Below are positions 20,030 through 30,217 of a stretch of DNA of 64,000 bases, in pieces; the first letter of the stretch is position 1, and each line of letters opens with the position of its first letter. Origin of the DNA: Myxococcota bacterium (GTDB lineage Bacteria; Myxococcota_A; Polyangia; JAAYKL01); the NCBI GenBank assembly GCA_028278265.1, contig JANQET010000013.1:1-64000 (forward strand), given 5' to 3'. The position numbers and the translations under genes were made by a program. The notes below the pieces were generated by a model. It made no database searches, was not told the origin of the DNA, and was given only the letters and a program-made list of their open reading frames with translations.

Positions 20030-20035
20030 CTTTCG

Positions 20036-20764
20036 TTATCGTTTGATCCCGGTGTAAAGAGTGACCACCCCTCCGCTGAGCGGCGTATCGGTCACATCGG
20101 CAAATCCGGCCGCCGTCATTTTGGCAATAATCGCCGCCGGCCGGGGAAACGCTTCGATGGAATTGACCAGGTAGCGGTAGGCCTCCCCCCTGGATAGCAG
20201 GTAGCCCAGCAGGGGGATGACCGTGCGATTGTATATCCGGTGGAGCGCGCCGAACAAAGTGTTGGCCGGCTTGGACAGCTCGAGGATCACCGCCCGGCTC
20301 CCCGGTTTGAGCACTCGGTACAGCTCGCGAAAGGCCCGGGCCTGGTCATCGATGTTGCGCCAGCAAAAACCGGAAATCGCCCCGTCGAATTCCCCATCTC
20401 CAAAGTGCAGATCCGTGGCGTTCTCGTCGGCGAACAAAATTGACGGTTCCAACCCCCGCCTGGCTACCTTGGCCGCGGCAAAGACCCGCATTTCGTCCGC
20501 CGGATCAATCCCGACAACCCTAGCGCCGGGGGCCCGAACCACCAGCGCCGCCGAGAGATCCCCGGTACCGCTACCCACGTCCAGGTAGCGCTGACCGTCC
20601 TGAGGGGCGAGCGCATCGATCGCCTTGTTGCGCCAAGAGCGATCGAGCCCGAGGGAGAGCAGGCGATTGAGCAGATCGTACCGCCGGGCGATCTGATTGA
20701 ACATCTGCTGATTCTGCTCGGCAGAGATCAGGCTGTCCCGGTTCTGGGGCGGGCTAGCCGGCAT
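20036..20764 (-). CDS. UbiE/MenG-family quinone methyltransferase
   Basis: YDLLNRLLSLGLDRSWRNKAI, YLDVGSGTGDLSAAL, start overlaps upstream stop codon. Confidence 0.88.
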   Translation of the reverse strand: MPASPPQNRDSLISAEQNQQMFNQIARRYDLLNRLLSLGLDRSWRNKAIDALAPQDGQRYLDVGSGTGDLSAALVVRAPGARVVGIDPADEMRVFAAAKVARRGLEPSILFADENATDLHFGDGEFDGAISGFCWRNIDDQARAFRELYRVLKPGSRAVILELSKPANTLFGALHRIYNRTVIPLLGYLLSRGEAYRYLVNSIEAFPRPAAIIAKMTAAGFADVTDTPLSGGVVTLYTGIKR

Positions 20765-22901
20765 CGCTGGTAATTTCGACGGTGAGAATGCGATCCCCTT
20801 GCTCCAGCTGATCGGCGACCGCCATGCCGGAGATGACCCGTCCGAACACCGTGTAGTTCCCATCGAGATGGGGTTGCCTGGAGAGGGTGATGAAAAACTG
20901 CGACCCCCCTGTGTCCCTACCGGCGAGCGCCATGCCCACTGTCCCTCGACGGTACGGTACCGAGCTCACCTCGCAGCGCAGGGCATACCCCGGATCCCCC
21001 AGCCCCGTGCCCGTCTGATCCCCCGCTTGAACCACGAAGTTGGGCACCACGCGGTGAATTTCGGTGTCGTCGAAGTGCTGCGCGCGGGCCAATTCGACAA
21101 AGCTGCCCACCGTCCCCGGTGCCAGTCGGCCGTCGAGGGCGATGACCACCTCGCCCTGGGTTGTGGTCACCCGGGCGAACAGGGATTGGTTGCGCCAGTG
21201 GGTTTTGTCTTCGGGAGAGACCGGCCGGGTCGGTGTCGGGGCGTCGGTGCCGGGTTCGATTGCTTCTTTCCACTGCTTGAGGGCTGTTCGTGCGGCTCGG
21301 CGCACCGAGGGGCGTCCGTCTCGCGCCAACTTCAACAGCGTGGGTTTGGCCGCTTCGTCTTTCAGCGCGGCCAGCGCGCCGGCAGCGGAGATCAACGGGG
21401 TCACGGCGTGGTCAAACGGGGTGAAGCGCTCGACCACCCGATCGATCCCCGAGAGCACCTCCGGGCGGATGTTTCGCTTACCGGGCGGACCGGAAGCGAA
21501 GCTGCTAGGGACGGTGCTGATCCCGTCCAACGCGGCGCTGACCACCGTCGCCCGGGAATCGGCAAGTGCGGTCACCACAGCGGTGACGGCGCGTGGTGTG
21601 GCCACCCGGGCCAAGGCGAACAGCGCAGCAACGGCGACTCTCAAATCGGCATCGCCGATGAAATCGATCATCATTTGAACATCATCGCTCGTGACGTCCT
21701 TTTTGGCGGCGAGTCGGGCGATCACCCGTTGCTTGCCCCGATAGGGCCGTTGCGGATCACAGGCGACAAGCCTCACGTCGTCGGTTCCAGCGATCTGGTA
21801 GACCAGACAGCGCACCAGGGACGCGCCCGCGGAATCGGGCCACCCCTGTCGGGCCAGCTGGTCGAGCAACCCTCGAGCTGTCGTTTGGATCGCCGGGTCG
21901 TCTGCACAGCGAATCGCCGCTTCGAAGGCGGCGCGAACCGTGTGAAGATAGGGGGAGGTGAGACGCTCGGGAGACGCGGTGAGCGATTGACCCACTATCT
22001 GTAGTAGATGGCTCGCCAGCGGGCATTTCTCCGTCGCTGAGGCAAAGGCCAATACCCCCGGCGCCGTGGCACTGACCCGATCGTCCGTGTCCTCGAGTGC
22101 CCGGGTGAGCAACTCCCGGCTCAACCCACCGCGGCGGGCCAGGGCCCGCAGTGCGTAGGCGCGGACTTCCGCCGATTTGTCAGCGGACGCGACGTTGCTC
22201 AGATCCGCAAGCACGGATCCGGGAGTGGGGCTGGAACCGGCACAGCGGTAGAGGGCAAAGGCGCTGAACAGGCGCACCTCATCAGCATCGTGACTGAGCC
22301 CGCTCGCGATACGAGTGATCACCTCCTCAGGCAGGGGCACGCCCCGCAAGCCCGCCAATCCCAGGGCCTGCAACGCCCCGGCGCGAACCTGATCCCGCTT
22401 GTCCTGCACCAGGGCGATCGCCGGTCGGAGATCCACCGCACCGCCGATTCGGCCGAGGGTGAGGAGCAGGGTGACGATGCCTTCGGGACGGGCCTCTCGA
22501 CCGAGTCGCTCGGTCACCGCCTCGCTGAGATCCCGGTGGGCTTGCTCATCCAAAAGTCCGCAGGCAAATGCCGCATTGTCGCGCACCTGTGCTTGTTCGT
22601 CTTCCAGCAGGGCGATCAGGGTTCCCGCCGCCGCCGGATCGCCGATGCGGCCCAAGGCCAGGGCCAGGTGCGAGCGAATCGCCGGATCGGCTGTCGAACC
22701 GAGGGCCAGTTGTGCAGGGCTCACCGTTCGCCGATCCTCCGCTTCATCGATCACGGCCAGCGCTTGATGCCAGGGGAGCTGATCAGCCACTGGTGTGGCG
22801 CGAGGCGTGCGCTTGGGGTCTGTGGTCGCCGGACCGCAACCATTGGACAGCAGCAGTCCGATGACAATGATCGCAGCGGGTTGAAATCGGTGTTCAATCA
22901 T
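20754..22901 (-). CDS. Lipoprotein with HEAT repeats fused to C-terminal cyclophilin-type peptidyl-prolyl isomerase
   Basis: Start MIEHRFQPAAIIVIGLLLSNGC; repeated helical HEAT units; C-term NFVVQAGDQTGTG...GMALAGRDTGGSQFFITLSRQPHLDGNYTVFGRVISG. Confidence 0.88.
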   Translation of the reverse strand: MIEHRFQPAAIIVIGLLLSNGCGPATTDPKRTPRATPVADQLPWHQALAVIDEAEDRRTVSPAQLALGSTADPAIRSHLALALGRIGDPAAAGTLIALLEDEQAQVRDNAAFACGLLDEQAHRDLSEAVTERLGREARPEGIVTLLLTLGRIGGAVDLRPAIALVQDKRDQVRAGALQALGLAGLRGVPLPEEVITRIASGLSHDADEVRLFSAFALYRCAGSSPTPGSVLADLSNVASADKSAEVRAYALRALARRGGLSRELLTRALEDTDDRVSATAPGVLAFASATEKCPLASHLLQIVGQSLTASPERLTSPYLHTVRAAFEAAIRCADDPAIQTTARGLLDQLARQGWPDSAGASLVRCLVYQIAGTDDVRLVACDPQRPYRGKQRVIARLAAKKDVTSDDVQMMIDFIGDADLRVAVAALFALARVATPRAVTAVVTALADSRATVVSAALDGISTVPSSFASGPPGKRNIRPEVLSGIDRVVERFTPFDHAVTPLISAAGALAALKDEAAKPTLLKLARDGRPSVRRAARTALKQWKEAIEPGTDAPTPTRPVSPEDKTHWRNQSLFARVTTTQGEVVIALDGRLAPGTVGSFVELARAQHFDDTEIHRVVPNFVVQAGDQTGTGLGDPGYALRCEVSSVPYRRGTVGMALAGRDTGGSQFFITLSRQPHLDGNYTVFGRVISGMAVADQLEQGDRILTVEITSDAG

Positions 22902-22964
22902 GGGCCGCAGTATAGCCAGCTCGAGCATTCGCGCAAAACAAAGTTCACCGGTCAGCCCGTCGGT

Positions 22965-23876
22965 TTACGCGATCAGACCGCTGAGCACCGGTAGAATGTG
23001 CTGATCGACCTCTTCGTCGGTGCTCGGTGTGGGAATCCCGTCTCGCAGGATCCACCGTTCCCGATGGGTGACGCAAGCGCCGGGTTCGACAGGGGACATG
23101 GGACCCAGGGTCTCCAACTCGAGCATCTGCCCATCGGTGAACACCTCCAGGTTGCAGTCCCGGTCCGGATAGGTTCCCGCTGCCAGGTGGGGGGCACTTT
23201 TGGCGAACAGGAGGCCGTTGCGGACGTACGCGAGCCACCCTTCCGGTGTCCGGAGGCCGATTTTTTGCGGGGTGGTGGCGGCCGAATCCTGGCGCATCAA
23301 GATGTACTTGCGGCCCCAGGTGTAGCGGCGATCGGCCAGATCCGTGTATGCCCAGAGCGCCAATGAGCTGGTGGGCAGCAGGTTTTCCCCATGGCTCCCT
23401 CGAGGGGGCAAAGGAATCACCGCGATGCCGCCGGGGGCCATCACCGACAAGGCCCAGGGGGCCAGCGCGACCGGCCACAGACCCCGGTTGTGCAACCGGT
23501 GGGTAATCGTTGCGGTGTTTTGCCCCGGCAGCAGTTGGATTTCCAGTTCCTTTTGAATCCCGGTTGACGACTCCAGAGGCTGGACCAGGCAAACCCGGTC
23601 ATCGAGCAGCTCAATCTCAACCCGCCCATTGTCCGGGCAGTAGGTGCGAGGTTGAGCTTCCGGCGCGTGCCACAAACGATGTCCCCCGTAGTTGACCCAC
23701 TCCCGATCCCCAGTGCGTCCCACCAATTCCTCGTACACCTTGAAGGCATTTTCCCCATCAGCCAAACCGAACCAGATCACTCGAGGACCTACATCGGTCG
23801 TCACGATCAACTTCAGCCGCTCATTGGACAGGCAATAGCAGTTGGGCCAACCACCGTATTCGATTTGTTTCGCCAT
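22965..23876 (-). CDS. DUF4380-family protein (sugar-mutarotase-like fold)
   Basis: Start MAKQIEYGGWPNCYCLSNERLKLIVTTDVGPRVIWFGL; YGGHRLWHAPE. Confidence 0.75.
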   Translation of the reverse strand: MAKQIEYGGWPNCYCLSNERLKLIVTTDVGPRVIWFGLADGENAFKVYEELVGRTGDREWVNYGGHRLWHAPEAQPRTYCPDNGRVEIELLDDRVCLVQPLESSTGIQKELEIQLLPGQNTATITHRLHNRGLWPVALAPWALSVMAPGGIAVIPLPPRGSHGENLLPTSSLALWAYTDLADRRYTWGRKYILMRQDSAATTPQKIGLRTPEGWLAYVRNGLLFAKSAPHLAAGTYPDRDCNLEVFTDGQMLELETLGPMSPVEPGACVTHRERWILRDGIPTPSTDEEVDQHILPVLSGLIA

Positions 23877-24048
23877 AATTTCTCCTATTTTTTCACTGTC
23901 ACTTTTGCGATACATTTTCAAAGTTAAATCGAGTTTCAGCGGGCCTCCGTCCCCCTTCCGAGGCTTCTCTTTTCTTTTGCAGACCGCCGGACTAAATTGC
24001 AACCCCGCTTTGGTTGGCCGTGTTGCCGGTGGTGATACGAGATACGGC

Positions 24049-24078
24049 TTGACAGGAATGGTCGAATTGAGGTCTACT
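24049..24078 (+). promoter_or_regulatory. Candidate promoter TTGACA-18-TCTACT for GH26-xylB-xylA-GH43 operon
   Basis: TTGACA 24049-24054, TCTACT 24073-24078. Confidence 0.45.
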
Positions 24079-24083
24079 GGTAT

Positions 24084-24112
24084 ATAGTTTGTTAGTACGG
24101 CATCCAAACAAT
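24084..24112. promoter_or_regulatory. Candidate ROK/XylR operator ATAGTTTGTT-N9-TCCAAACAAT
   Basis: Inverted GTTTG/CAAAC cores with same 10-N9-10 layout as three other sites in this window. Confidence 0.55.
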
Positions 24113-24239
24113 GGTTGTCGATCGAAAACTGATTGAACTGGAGACAACTTGCATGCTTTAATTTGCCGACATCAACGAACCGGGCAATGGGGGTGCTTTC
24201 GTCCGGATGATTCGGCAAATGAGTGAAGGTGGTATGGCA

Positions 24240-25469
24240 ATGAACACGAAACAAAAGGGTGTAACAGCTGGCCTGGCATTGGGATTGACCGTGGCGTTCG
24301 CCGCAGTGACGTGGGGGTGTGGGGCGGCAGCTCCGGCCGAGCCCACTACACCGGTCGAGTTGGGGCCACCCAAGGCGGTCGAGCCGAAATTTGTTCCCCC
24401 GGACAATAAAATTTTGTTCATCATCGGGCAGGACGTGGAGTCGGTGCGCGAATATACCAAAGCGCTGCCCGATCCCCAACCCGGGGGAGTGACGATGTAC
24501 ACCAACATGGTGGTTCACGAGCTCTCCCCCTTTCCTCCGCTCGCCGGGTTGACCCGCGGCGAAGACGAGGATGCGATGGTCACCGGCACGGCCAATTCTC
24601 AAAGCTCCCAAGTCATGGTGCGAGAAAATCCCAACTCAACGCTGGTGATTGGCCTGTACCTGGCCCACGCGGAAAAACACGGGTGCTCAACTATGTACCT
24701 CGATAAAATCAATAAAGGTGAATATGACGAGTACATCGATGAGATGGCCAACTACCTCAAGTCGCTCAACCGGCCGGTCTACCTGCGCATCGGCTACGAG
24801 TTTGACGGGTACTGGAACTGCTACAAGCCGGAGCCGCACAAAAAGGCGTTTATCCGCATGGTCAAACGGCTGCGCGAGCTGGGGGCGGACAACGTCGCTT
24901 CAGTCTGGCAGTCAGCCACCTGGCCCTTCGACAACACCGAGTGGGCCCAATGGTACCCGGGGGACGAATACGTAGACTGGATCGGCTTTTCCTACTTCCT
25001 CGCCGACACCGGTTATCTGGAGAACCTTCCGCCGAATCCGGACCTGGCGCGGGAAAGCCTGTTGGCTTTTGCCCGATCCCGCAACAAGCCGGTAATGATC
25101 GCCGAAGCGTCGGATCAGGGGTACGACAACGAGGACCTGACCCGCAGCGTGATCAACAAAAACGCGATTAAACCACTGACCCAGGAGCAAATCTGGGACG
25201 GCTGGTACCAGCCGTTCTTCGACTATATTCACGCCAACGCCGACGTCATCAAGGCGGTGGCCTACATCAACTCGGACTGGGACAGCCAGCCCATGTGGCA
25301 GTGCCGCCCGGGAATCCCCGGTGGGCAAGCCGGTTGTACGGACGGATACTGGGGCGACTCCCGGGTGCACGTCAATGAGCACATCAAGACGAAGTGGGTC
25401 GAGGAGCTGAGCAAAGAGGTTTGGCTCCACGGCAGCCCGGAACTGTTCGGCATACTGGGACTGCGCTAA
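24240..25469 (+). CDS. GH26-like glycoside hydrolase lipoprotein
   Basis: Signal with lipobox-like AAVTWGC; YLRIGYEFDGYWNCY, VDWIGFSYF, KPVMIAEAS. Confidence 0.75.
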   Translation: MNTKQKGVTAGLALGLTVAFAAVTWGCGAAAPAEPTTPVELGPPKAVEPKFVPPDNKILFIIGQDVESVREYTKALPDPQPGGVTMYTNMVVHELSPFPPLAGLTRGEDEDAMVTGTANSQSSQVMVRENPNSTLVIGLYLAHAEKHGCSTMYLDKINKGEYDEYIDEMANYLKSLNRPVYLRIGYEFDGYWNCYKPEPHKKAFIRMVKRLRELGADNVASVWQSATWPFDNTEWAQWYPGDEYVDWIGFSYFLADTGYLENLPPNPDLARESLLAFARSRNKPVMIAEASDQGYDNEDLTRSVINKNAIKPLTQEQIWDGWYQPFFDYIHANADVIKAVAYINSDWDSQPMWQCRPGIPGGQAGCTDGYWGDSRVHVNEHIKTKWVEELSKEVWLHGSPELFGILGLR

Positions 25470-25507
25470 CCCGGGGCACCCCCACAAATCAAAGAGAGGG
25501 CTTTAAG

Positions 25508-27001
25508 ATGGCATTGGTTGCGGGCATCGATTTGGGTACACAGAGCACAAAGGTCGTGGTCTACGATGCGGACAAGAAGGAAATCGCCTGTCGCGCACAG
25601 GCCCCTCACGACATCATCGCCGCTCCGGACGGCACGCGGGAACAGAAGGCGAGCTGGTGGATCGATGCGGTCACTCAGTGTTTTGCCCAGCTGCCGGAAT
25701 CCGTCAAGAAGGATATCAAGGCGTTGGGGGTCTCGGGACAGCAGCACGGGTTCGTTCCCCTCTCCGACGGGGGCCAGGTGCTCTACAACGTCAAGCTGTG
25801 GAACGACACCTCCACGGCCAAGGAGTGCGATGAGATTCACCGGGCACTAGGCGGGGACGAGGAGGCGATGCGACTGGCCGGCAATCCGGTTCTACCCGGT
25901 TACACCGCCTCCAAAGTGCTCTGGCTGAAAAAGAACCATCCCAGCATTTTCAAACAAATTGCCACCATCTTGCTGCCCCACGACTACCTCAATTTCTACC
26001 TCACCGGCGAGCGGGTGATGGAGTACGGCGATGCCTCGGGCACCGGCCTGTTCGACGTGCGCCGACGAACCTGGTGCGAGCCCCTCTGTCGCGCCATCGA
26101 TCGGGAAAAGGGCCTCGAGGCCCTATTGCCCCCCTTTGTCGAACCGACCCAACCGGCGGGCCAGGTCAGCGCCAAAGCTGCCGCTGCACTCGGGATCCCT
26201 GCCGGGGCGCTGGTCTCCTGCGGCGGCGGGGACAACATGATGGGCGCGTTCGGTACCGGTGCGGTTAAAAACGGCGTGCTCGTGCTCAGCCTGGGCACCT
26301 CCGGAACGATGTACGGCTTCGCCGATAAACCGATCGTCCCGCCGGGCGGTGAGTTTGCCGCGTTCTGTTCGTCCAGCGGAGGCTGGCTGCCCCTGGTCTG
26401 CACGCTCAACTGCGCCGGTGCGGTGGCCAACGTGCGCGAGATGGTCGGGGTCGAGCTCGACGATTTCGACGGATTGCTCACCGGCTCCGAGCCCGGTGCC
26501 GACGGTATGATCTGTCTGCCCTATTTCGACGGGGAGCGCACCCCCAATCTGCCGGCGGCCACCGCATCGCTGATGGGCATGACGACCAGCAACTTCTGCA
26601 AGGAAAACGTGGTCCGGGCCGCGGTCGAAGCGACCGTGTTCGGGCTGAAGATCGGCTACGACGAAATGCGCCGAGCCGGTATCCGGGCCAACGAGATTCG
26701 CGTGATCGGCGGCGGATCCAACAGCAAGCCCTGGTTACAGATCATCGCCGATATTTTCGAGATGAACGCAGTGGTACCGGTCGAGCAAGAGGCATGTGCC
26801 TTTGGCGCAGCCCTGCAGGCGCTCTTCTGCCGCCAAAATGCCACAGGTGAGCGGATCGCCGTTGAAGACCTGGTCGCCGATCACTTACCCTTTGATCCGG
26901 ACAAGTCGGTCGCCCCGATCGGCGAGAACACCGGTCGCTACGCAGAGATATTCGGTCGCTACGGTGAGCATCTGACCGCCGTGACACCGCTTTTTCGCTA
27001 A
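25508..27001 (+). CDS. xylB: Xylulokinase
   Basis: [28 protein letters not shown]-like [27 protein letters not shown]; adjacent to xylA. Confidence 0.95.
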   Translation: MALVAGIDLGTQSTKVVVYDADKKEIACRAQAPHDIIAAPDGTREQKASWWIDAVTQCFAQLPESVKKDIKALGVSGQQHGFVPLSDGGQVLYNVKLWNDTSTAKECDEIHRALGGDEEAMRLAGNPVLPGYTASKVLWLKKNHPSIFKQIATILLPHDYLNFYLTGERVMEYGDASGTGLFDVRRRTWCEPLCRAIDREKGLEALLPPFVEPTQPAGQVSAKAAAALGIPAGALVSCGGGDNMMGAFGTGAVKNGVLVLSLGTSGTMYGFADKPIVPPGGEFAAFCSSSGGWLPLVCTLNCAGAVANVREMVGVELDDFDGLLTGSEPGADGMICLPYFDGERTPNLPAATASLMGMTTSNFCKENVVRAAVEATVFGLKIGYDEMRRAGIRANEIRVIGGGSNSKPWLQIIADIFEMNAVVPVEQEACAFGAALQALFCRQNATGERIAVEDLVADHLPFDPDKSVAPIGENTGRYAEIFGRYGEHLTAVTPLFR

Positions 27002-27021
27002 GGCCAAGAAAGGAAATCAAG

Positions 27022-28359
27022 ATGAGCCCATCCAGCACTGACGCGTACTTTCCCAGCGTCCCCAAAATCGCCTATGAAGGCCCCAAGTCGGACAACCCGC
27101 TGGCTTTCAAATTCTACGATGAGAACCGCGTCATCGGTCAAAAGACCCTCAAAGAGCACCTGCGCTTTGCGGTCTGTTATTGGCACACCTTCTGCGGTGA
27201 CGGTTCGGATCCCTTTGGCATGGGCACCTGGCAGCGACCGTGGGCCGAGCACGCCGATCCGATGGATCGGGCCAAGGCCAAGATGGACGCCGCCTTCGAG
27301 CTTTTCGTCAAGCTGGGCGCGCCGTTCTACGTGTTTCACGACCGGGATATGTCCCCTGAGGGATCCTCGGTGGCCGAATCGGAGCGCAATCTCAGAACGC
27401 TGGTCGAACTGGCCAAGATCAAACAACAGGAGACCGGTATCAAATTGATGTGGGGCACCTGCAACCTGTTTTCCCACCCCCGTTACATGAACGGGGCGGC
27501 GACCAATCCAGATGTCAATGTCATCGCCCACGCCGCAGCCCAGGTCAAAGCCGGCCTGGAGGTGACAGTGGAGCTCGGTGGGGGTTGTTTTGTCTTCTGG
27601 GGCGGACGGGAGGGCTACTCCACCCTGCTCAACACCCAAATGAAGCGCGAGATCGAGCACGTGGGCCGGTTCTTCGAAATGGCCCGGGATTACGGCCGGC
27701 GGATCGGCTTTACCGGCGATTTCCTGATCGAGCCCAAGCCGATGGAGCCCTCCAAGCACCAGTACGATTTCGACGCGGCGACCGCCATCGGATTCTTGCG
27801 CCGGTTCGATCTGCACCGGGATTTCAAACTGAACATCGAAGCCAATCACGCCACCCTGGCCAACCACACCTTTGCCCATGAGCTGCAGACCGCGGCGGAC
27901 GCGGGCATGTTGGGCAGCGTCGACGCCAACCGGGGAGACTATCAAAACGGTTGGGACACCGACCAGTTCCCCACTGATCTCTATCAAATCGTCGAAGCGA
28001 TGATGATTATCTTGGAAAACGGGGGCTTCACCCGCGGTGGCTTGAACTTCGACGCCAAATTGCGACGCAACTCCACCGATCTCGAGGATCTGTTCATCGC
28101 TCACATCGGCGCAATGGACGCCTTTGCCAAGGGCTTGGAGATTGCCCATCGCGTCATCGAGGACGGCCGCATCCCCCGTCTCCGCGAGGAGCGCTATCGC
28201 TCGTTCGACAGCGGTGTGGGCAAACAGTTCGAAGACGGCGAGCTGACCCTGGAGCAGCTGGCCGACCACGCGGCCAAGAGCGGGGAGCCGGCCCGCACCA
28301 GCGGCAAGCAGGAGTTGATCGAAAACATCATCAACCAAATCTGTTTCAGCGGCGAGTAG
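27022..28359 (+). CDS. xylA: Xylose isomerase
   Basis: 445 aa; YKVFHDRDM-like [49 protein letters not shown]. Confidence 0.98.
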   Translation: MSPSSTDAYFPSVPKIAYEGPKSDNPLAFKFYDENRVIGQKTLKEHLRFAVCYWHTFCGDGSDPFGMGTWQRPWAEHADPMDRAKAKMDAAFELFVKLGAPFYVFHDRDMSPEGSSVAESERNLRTLVELAKIKQQETGIKLMWGTCNLFSHPRYMNGAATNPDVNVIAHAAAQVKAGLEVTVELGGGCFVFWGGREGYSTLLNTQMKREIEHVGRFFEMARDYGRRIGFTGDFLIEPKPMEPSKHQYDFDAATAIGFLRRFDLHRDFKLNIEANHATLANHTFAHELQTAADAGMLGSVDANRGDYQNGWDTDQFPTDLYQIVEAMMIILENGGFTRGGLNFDAKLRRNSTDLEDLFIAHIGAMDAFAKGLEIAHRVIEDGRIPRLREERYRSFDSGVGKQFEDGELTLEQLADHAAKSGEPARTSGKQELIENIINQICFSGE

Positions 28360-28365
28360 GCCACG

Positions 28366-29979
28366 ATGAACGATAAAGCGGCCCTGATCCACAATCCGGT
28401 TCTCCCCGGATTTCACCCGGATCCATCGATCATTCGCGTGGGTGAGGACTACTACATGGCCACCTCCACCTTCGAGTGGTTCCCCGGCGTCAAGCTCCAT
28501 CACTCGCGGGATTTGGCCCACTGGCGCTGTATCGGCTATGCCCTGACGCGAAAGAGTCAACTCGACATGTTGGGCAACAGCGTCTCCGGAGGCATCTGGG
28601 CGCCCTGCTTGTCCCATTGCGACGGGCGGTTCTACCTGGCGTTCACCGATGTGAAAAACCATCTCGGTGGGCCGGACAAGTCGGTACACACCTTCAAGGA
28701 CACACACAACTACCTGGTGACCGCCCCGTCGATCACCGGACCCTGGTCCGAGCCCACCTATCTCAACAGCAGCGGATTCGATCCCTCCCTATTCCACGAC
28801 GATGACGGTCGCAAATGGCTGGTCAACATGGTCTGGGACCACCGGCCGGGACGCAACAAATTCGGCGGCATTCTGTTACAACAATTCGACGAAGAGCAAG
28901 GCCGGCTGGTCGGTCCGATAGAAAAGATCTTCAGCGGAACCGATTTGGGCTGCACGGAGGGGCCCCACCTGTTCAAGCGAAACGGCTACTACTACCTCAT
29001 CACGGCCGAAGGGGGCACCGGACTCGACCACGCGGCCACCCTGGCCCGGTCCGAGCAACTCACCGGTCCCTACGAAGTGTCGCCGATCCATCCGCTGCTG
29101 ACTTCCAAGGGGAGTGATGATAACACCCTGCAAAAAGCCGGTCACGCCAGTTTGGTCCAATCCCAGTTCGATACCTGGTACTTGGCCCATCTCTGCGGAC
29201 GGCCTCTGGGGCCAAACCGGAGGTGCATCCTGGGCCGGGAATCCGCTCTACAGCGCGTGGTCTGGAATGAGCAGGACTGGCTCGAGCTGGAGCACGGTGG
29301 CAACCACCCCCGTCTCACCGTCGTTGGGCTCCCGGCAACGCCCCAAGCAGTCGAGACGACTGCTGAAATCGAGCACTTCGACGGACCCGAGCTGCCGTCG
29401 GAGCTCAACAGTTTGCGTGTCCCGATCGACGATAGCTGGGCCAGCCTCACGGACTACCCGGGCCATCTGCGCCTCTACGGTCGCGAATCGCTACTCTCCA
29501 AGCACCGCCAATCGCTGATCGCCCGTCGCTTCGACGCCCTCGAGTTCGAAGCGAGTTGTTCGGTCGAGTTCGAACCGGACAGCTTTTTGCAGATGGCCGG
29601 GCTGATCTGTTTCTACGACAATGAAAACTTCGTCTACCTGCAGCTGACCCACGACGAGGAACAGGGCAAGGTGCTGGTACTGTCCCACAACGACAATGGG
29701 CAGTACGATGAACAGCTGATCGCACCCGCATCCGCGTTGGGGTCCGATCCGGTGGAGCTGAGGGTGCGGTTCAAGACAACTGAGTTGTCATTTGCCTACC
29801 GCGTTGACCAACAGGACTGGCGTTCGGCAGGCCGCCCGTACGACGCGACCAAATTGAGCGACGAATACTGTCGGGAAGGCTGGTTTACCGGCGCGTTCGT
29901 CGGCATCTGTGCGCAAGATCTGAGTGGCCGGCGCCGACCGGCAGACTTCGACTGGTTCGCCTACCGCCGTCAACCGTGA
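28366..29979 (+). CDS. GH43-family beta-xylosidase
   Basis: NPVLPGFHPDPSIIRVGEDYYMATSTFEWFPGV; two-domain length. Confidence 0.95.
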   Translation: MNDKAALIHNPVLPGFHPDPSIIRVGEDYYMATSTFEWFPGVKLHHSRDLAHWRCIGYALTRKSQLDMLGNSVSGGIWAPCLSHCDGRFYLAFTDVKNHLGGPDKSVHTFKDTHNYLVTAPSITGPWSEPTYLNSSGFDPSLFHDDDGRKWLVNMVWDHRPGRNKFGGILLQQFDEEQGRLVGPIEKIFSGTDLGCTEGPHLFKRNGYYYLITAEGGTGLDHAATLARSEQLTGPYEVSPIHPLLTSKGSDDNTLQKAGHASLVQSQFDTWYLAHLCGRPLGPNRRCILGRESALQRVVWNEQDWLELEHGGNHPRLTVVGLPATPQAVETTAEIEHFDGPELPSELNSLRVPIDDSWASLTDYPGHLRLYGRESLLSKHRQSLIARRFDALEFEASCSVEFEPDSFLQMAGLICFYDNENFVYLQLTHDEEQGKVLVLSHNDNGQYDEQLIAPASALGSDPVELRVRFKTTELSFAYRVDQQDWRSAGRPYDATKLSDEYCREGWFTGAFVGICAQDLSGRRRPADFDWFAYRRQP

Positions 29980-30076
29980 GCGCTGGATGATTCGCTGAGC
30001 ACCGGATGGTCCGCTGCCATTTATTACGGCTTGCTCCCTCCTTTATTGCACTGTGCACAAATCAGCAGTTTTCTCC

Positions 30077-30105
30077 TTGACAAGGATCAAAAAATTGCCT
30101 ATACA
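30077..30105 (+). promoter_or_regulatory. Sigma70-like promoter TTGACA-17-TATACA for GH1 gene
   Basis: TTGACA 30077-30082, TATACA 30100-30105, 17-nt spacer. Confidence 0.75.
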
Positions 30106-30106
30106 A

Positions 30107-30135
30107 TTAATATGTACGGAGAACAAACAAACTTT
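30107..30135. promoter_or_regulatory. Candidate ROK/XylR operator TTAATATGTA-N9-AACAAACTTT
   Basis: Overlaps expected TSS of the GH1 promoter; same layout as other sites. Confidence 0.55.
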
Positions 30136-30217
30136 CGACATAACAGGCAACTTAGCTCGATAAACACTTCCTTAATACTTTTGAATTTGAAACCGCCAGG
30201 AGGACGAGGGACAGAAG

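Noticed and set aside
26998-28707. 569-aa minus-strand ORF opposite xylA
   Set aside because: Antisense to a confidently identified xylose isomerase; long shadow ORFs are expected at this GC content and codon bias.
30107-30131. Alternative reading of the GH1 operator with 5-nt spacer (TTAATATGTA-N5-AACAAACAAA)
   Set aside because: The overlapping AACAAACAAAC run permits both; the N9 reading matches the other three sites, so it was preferred, but the choice is not proven.
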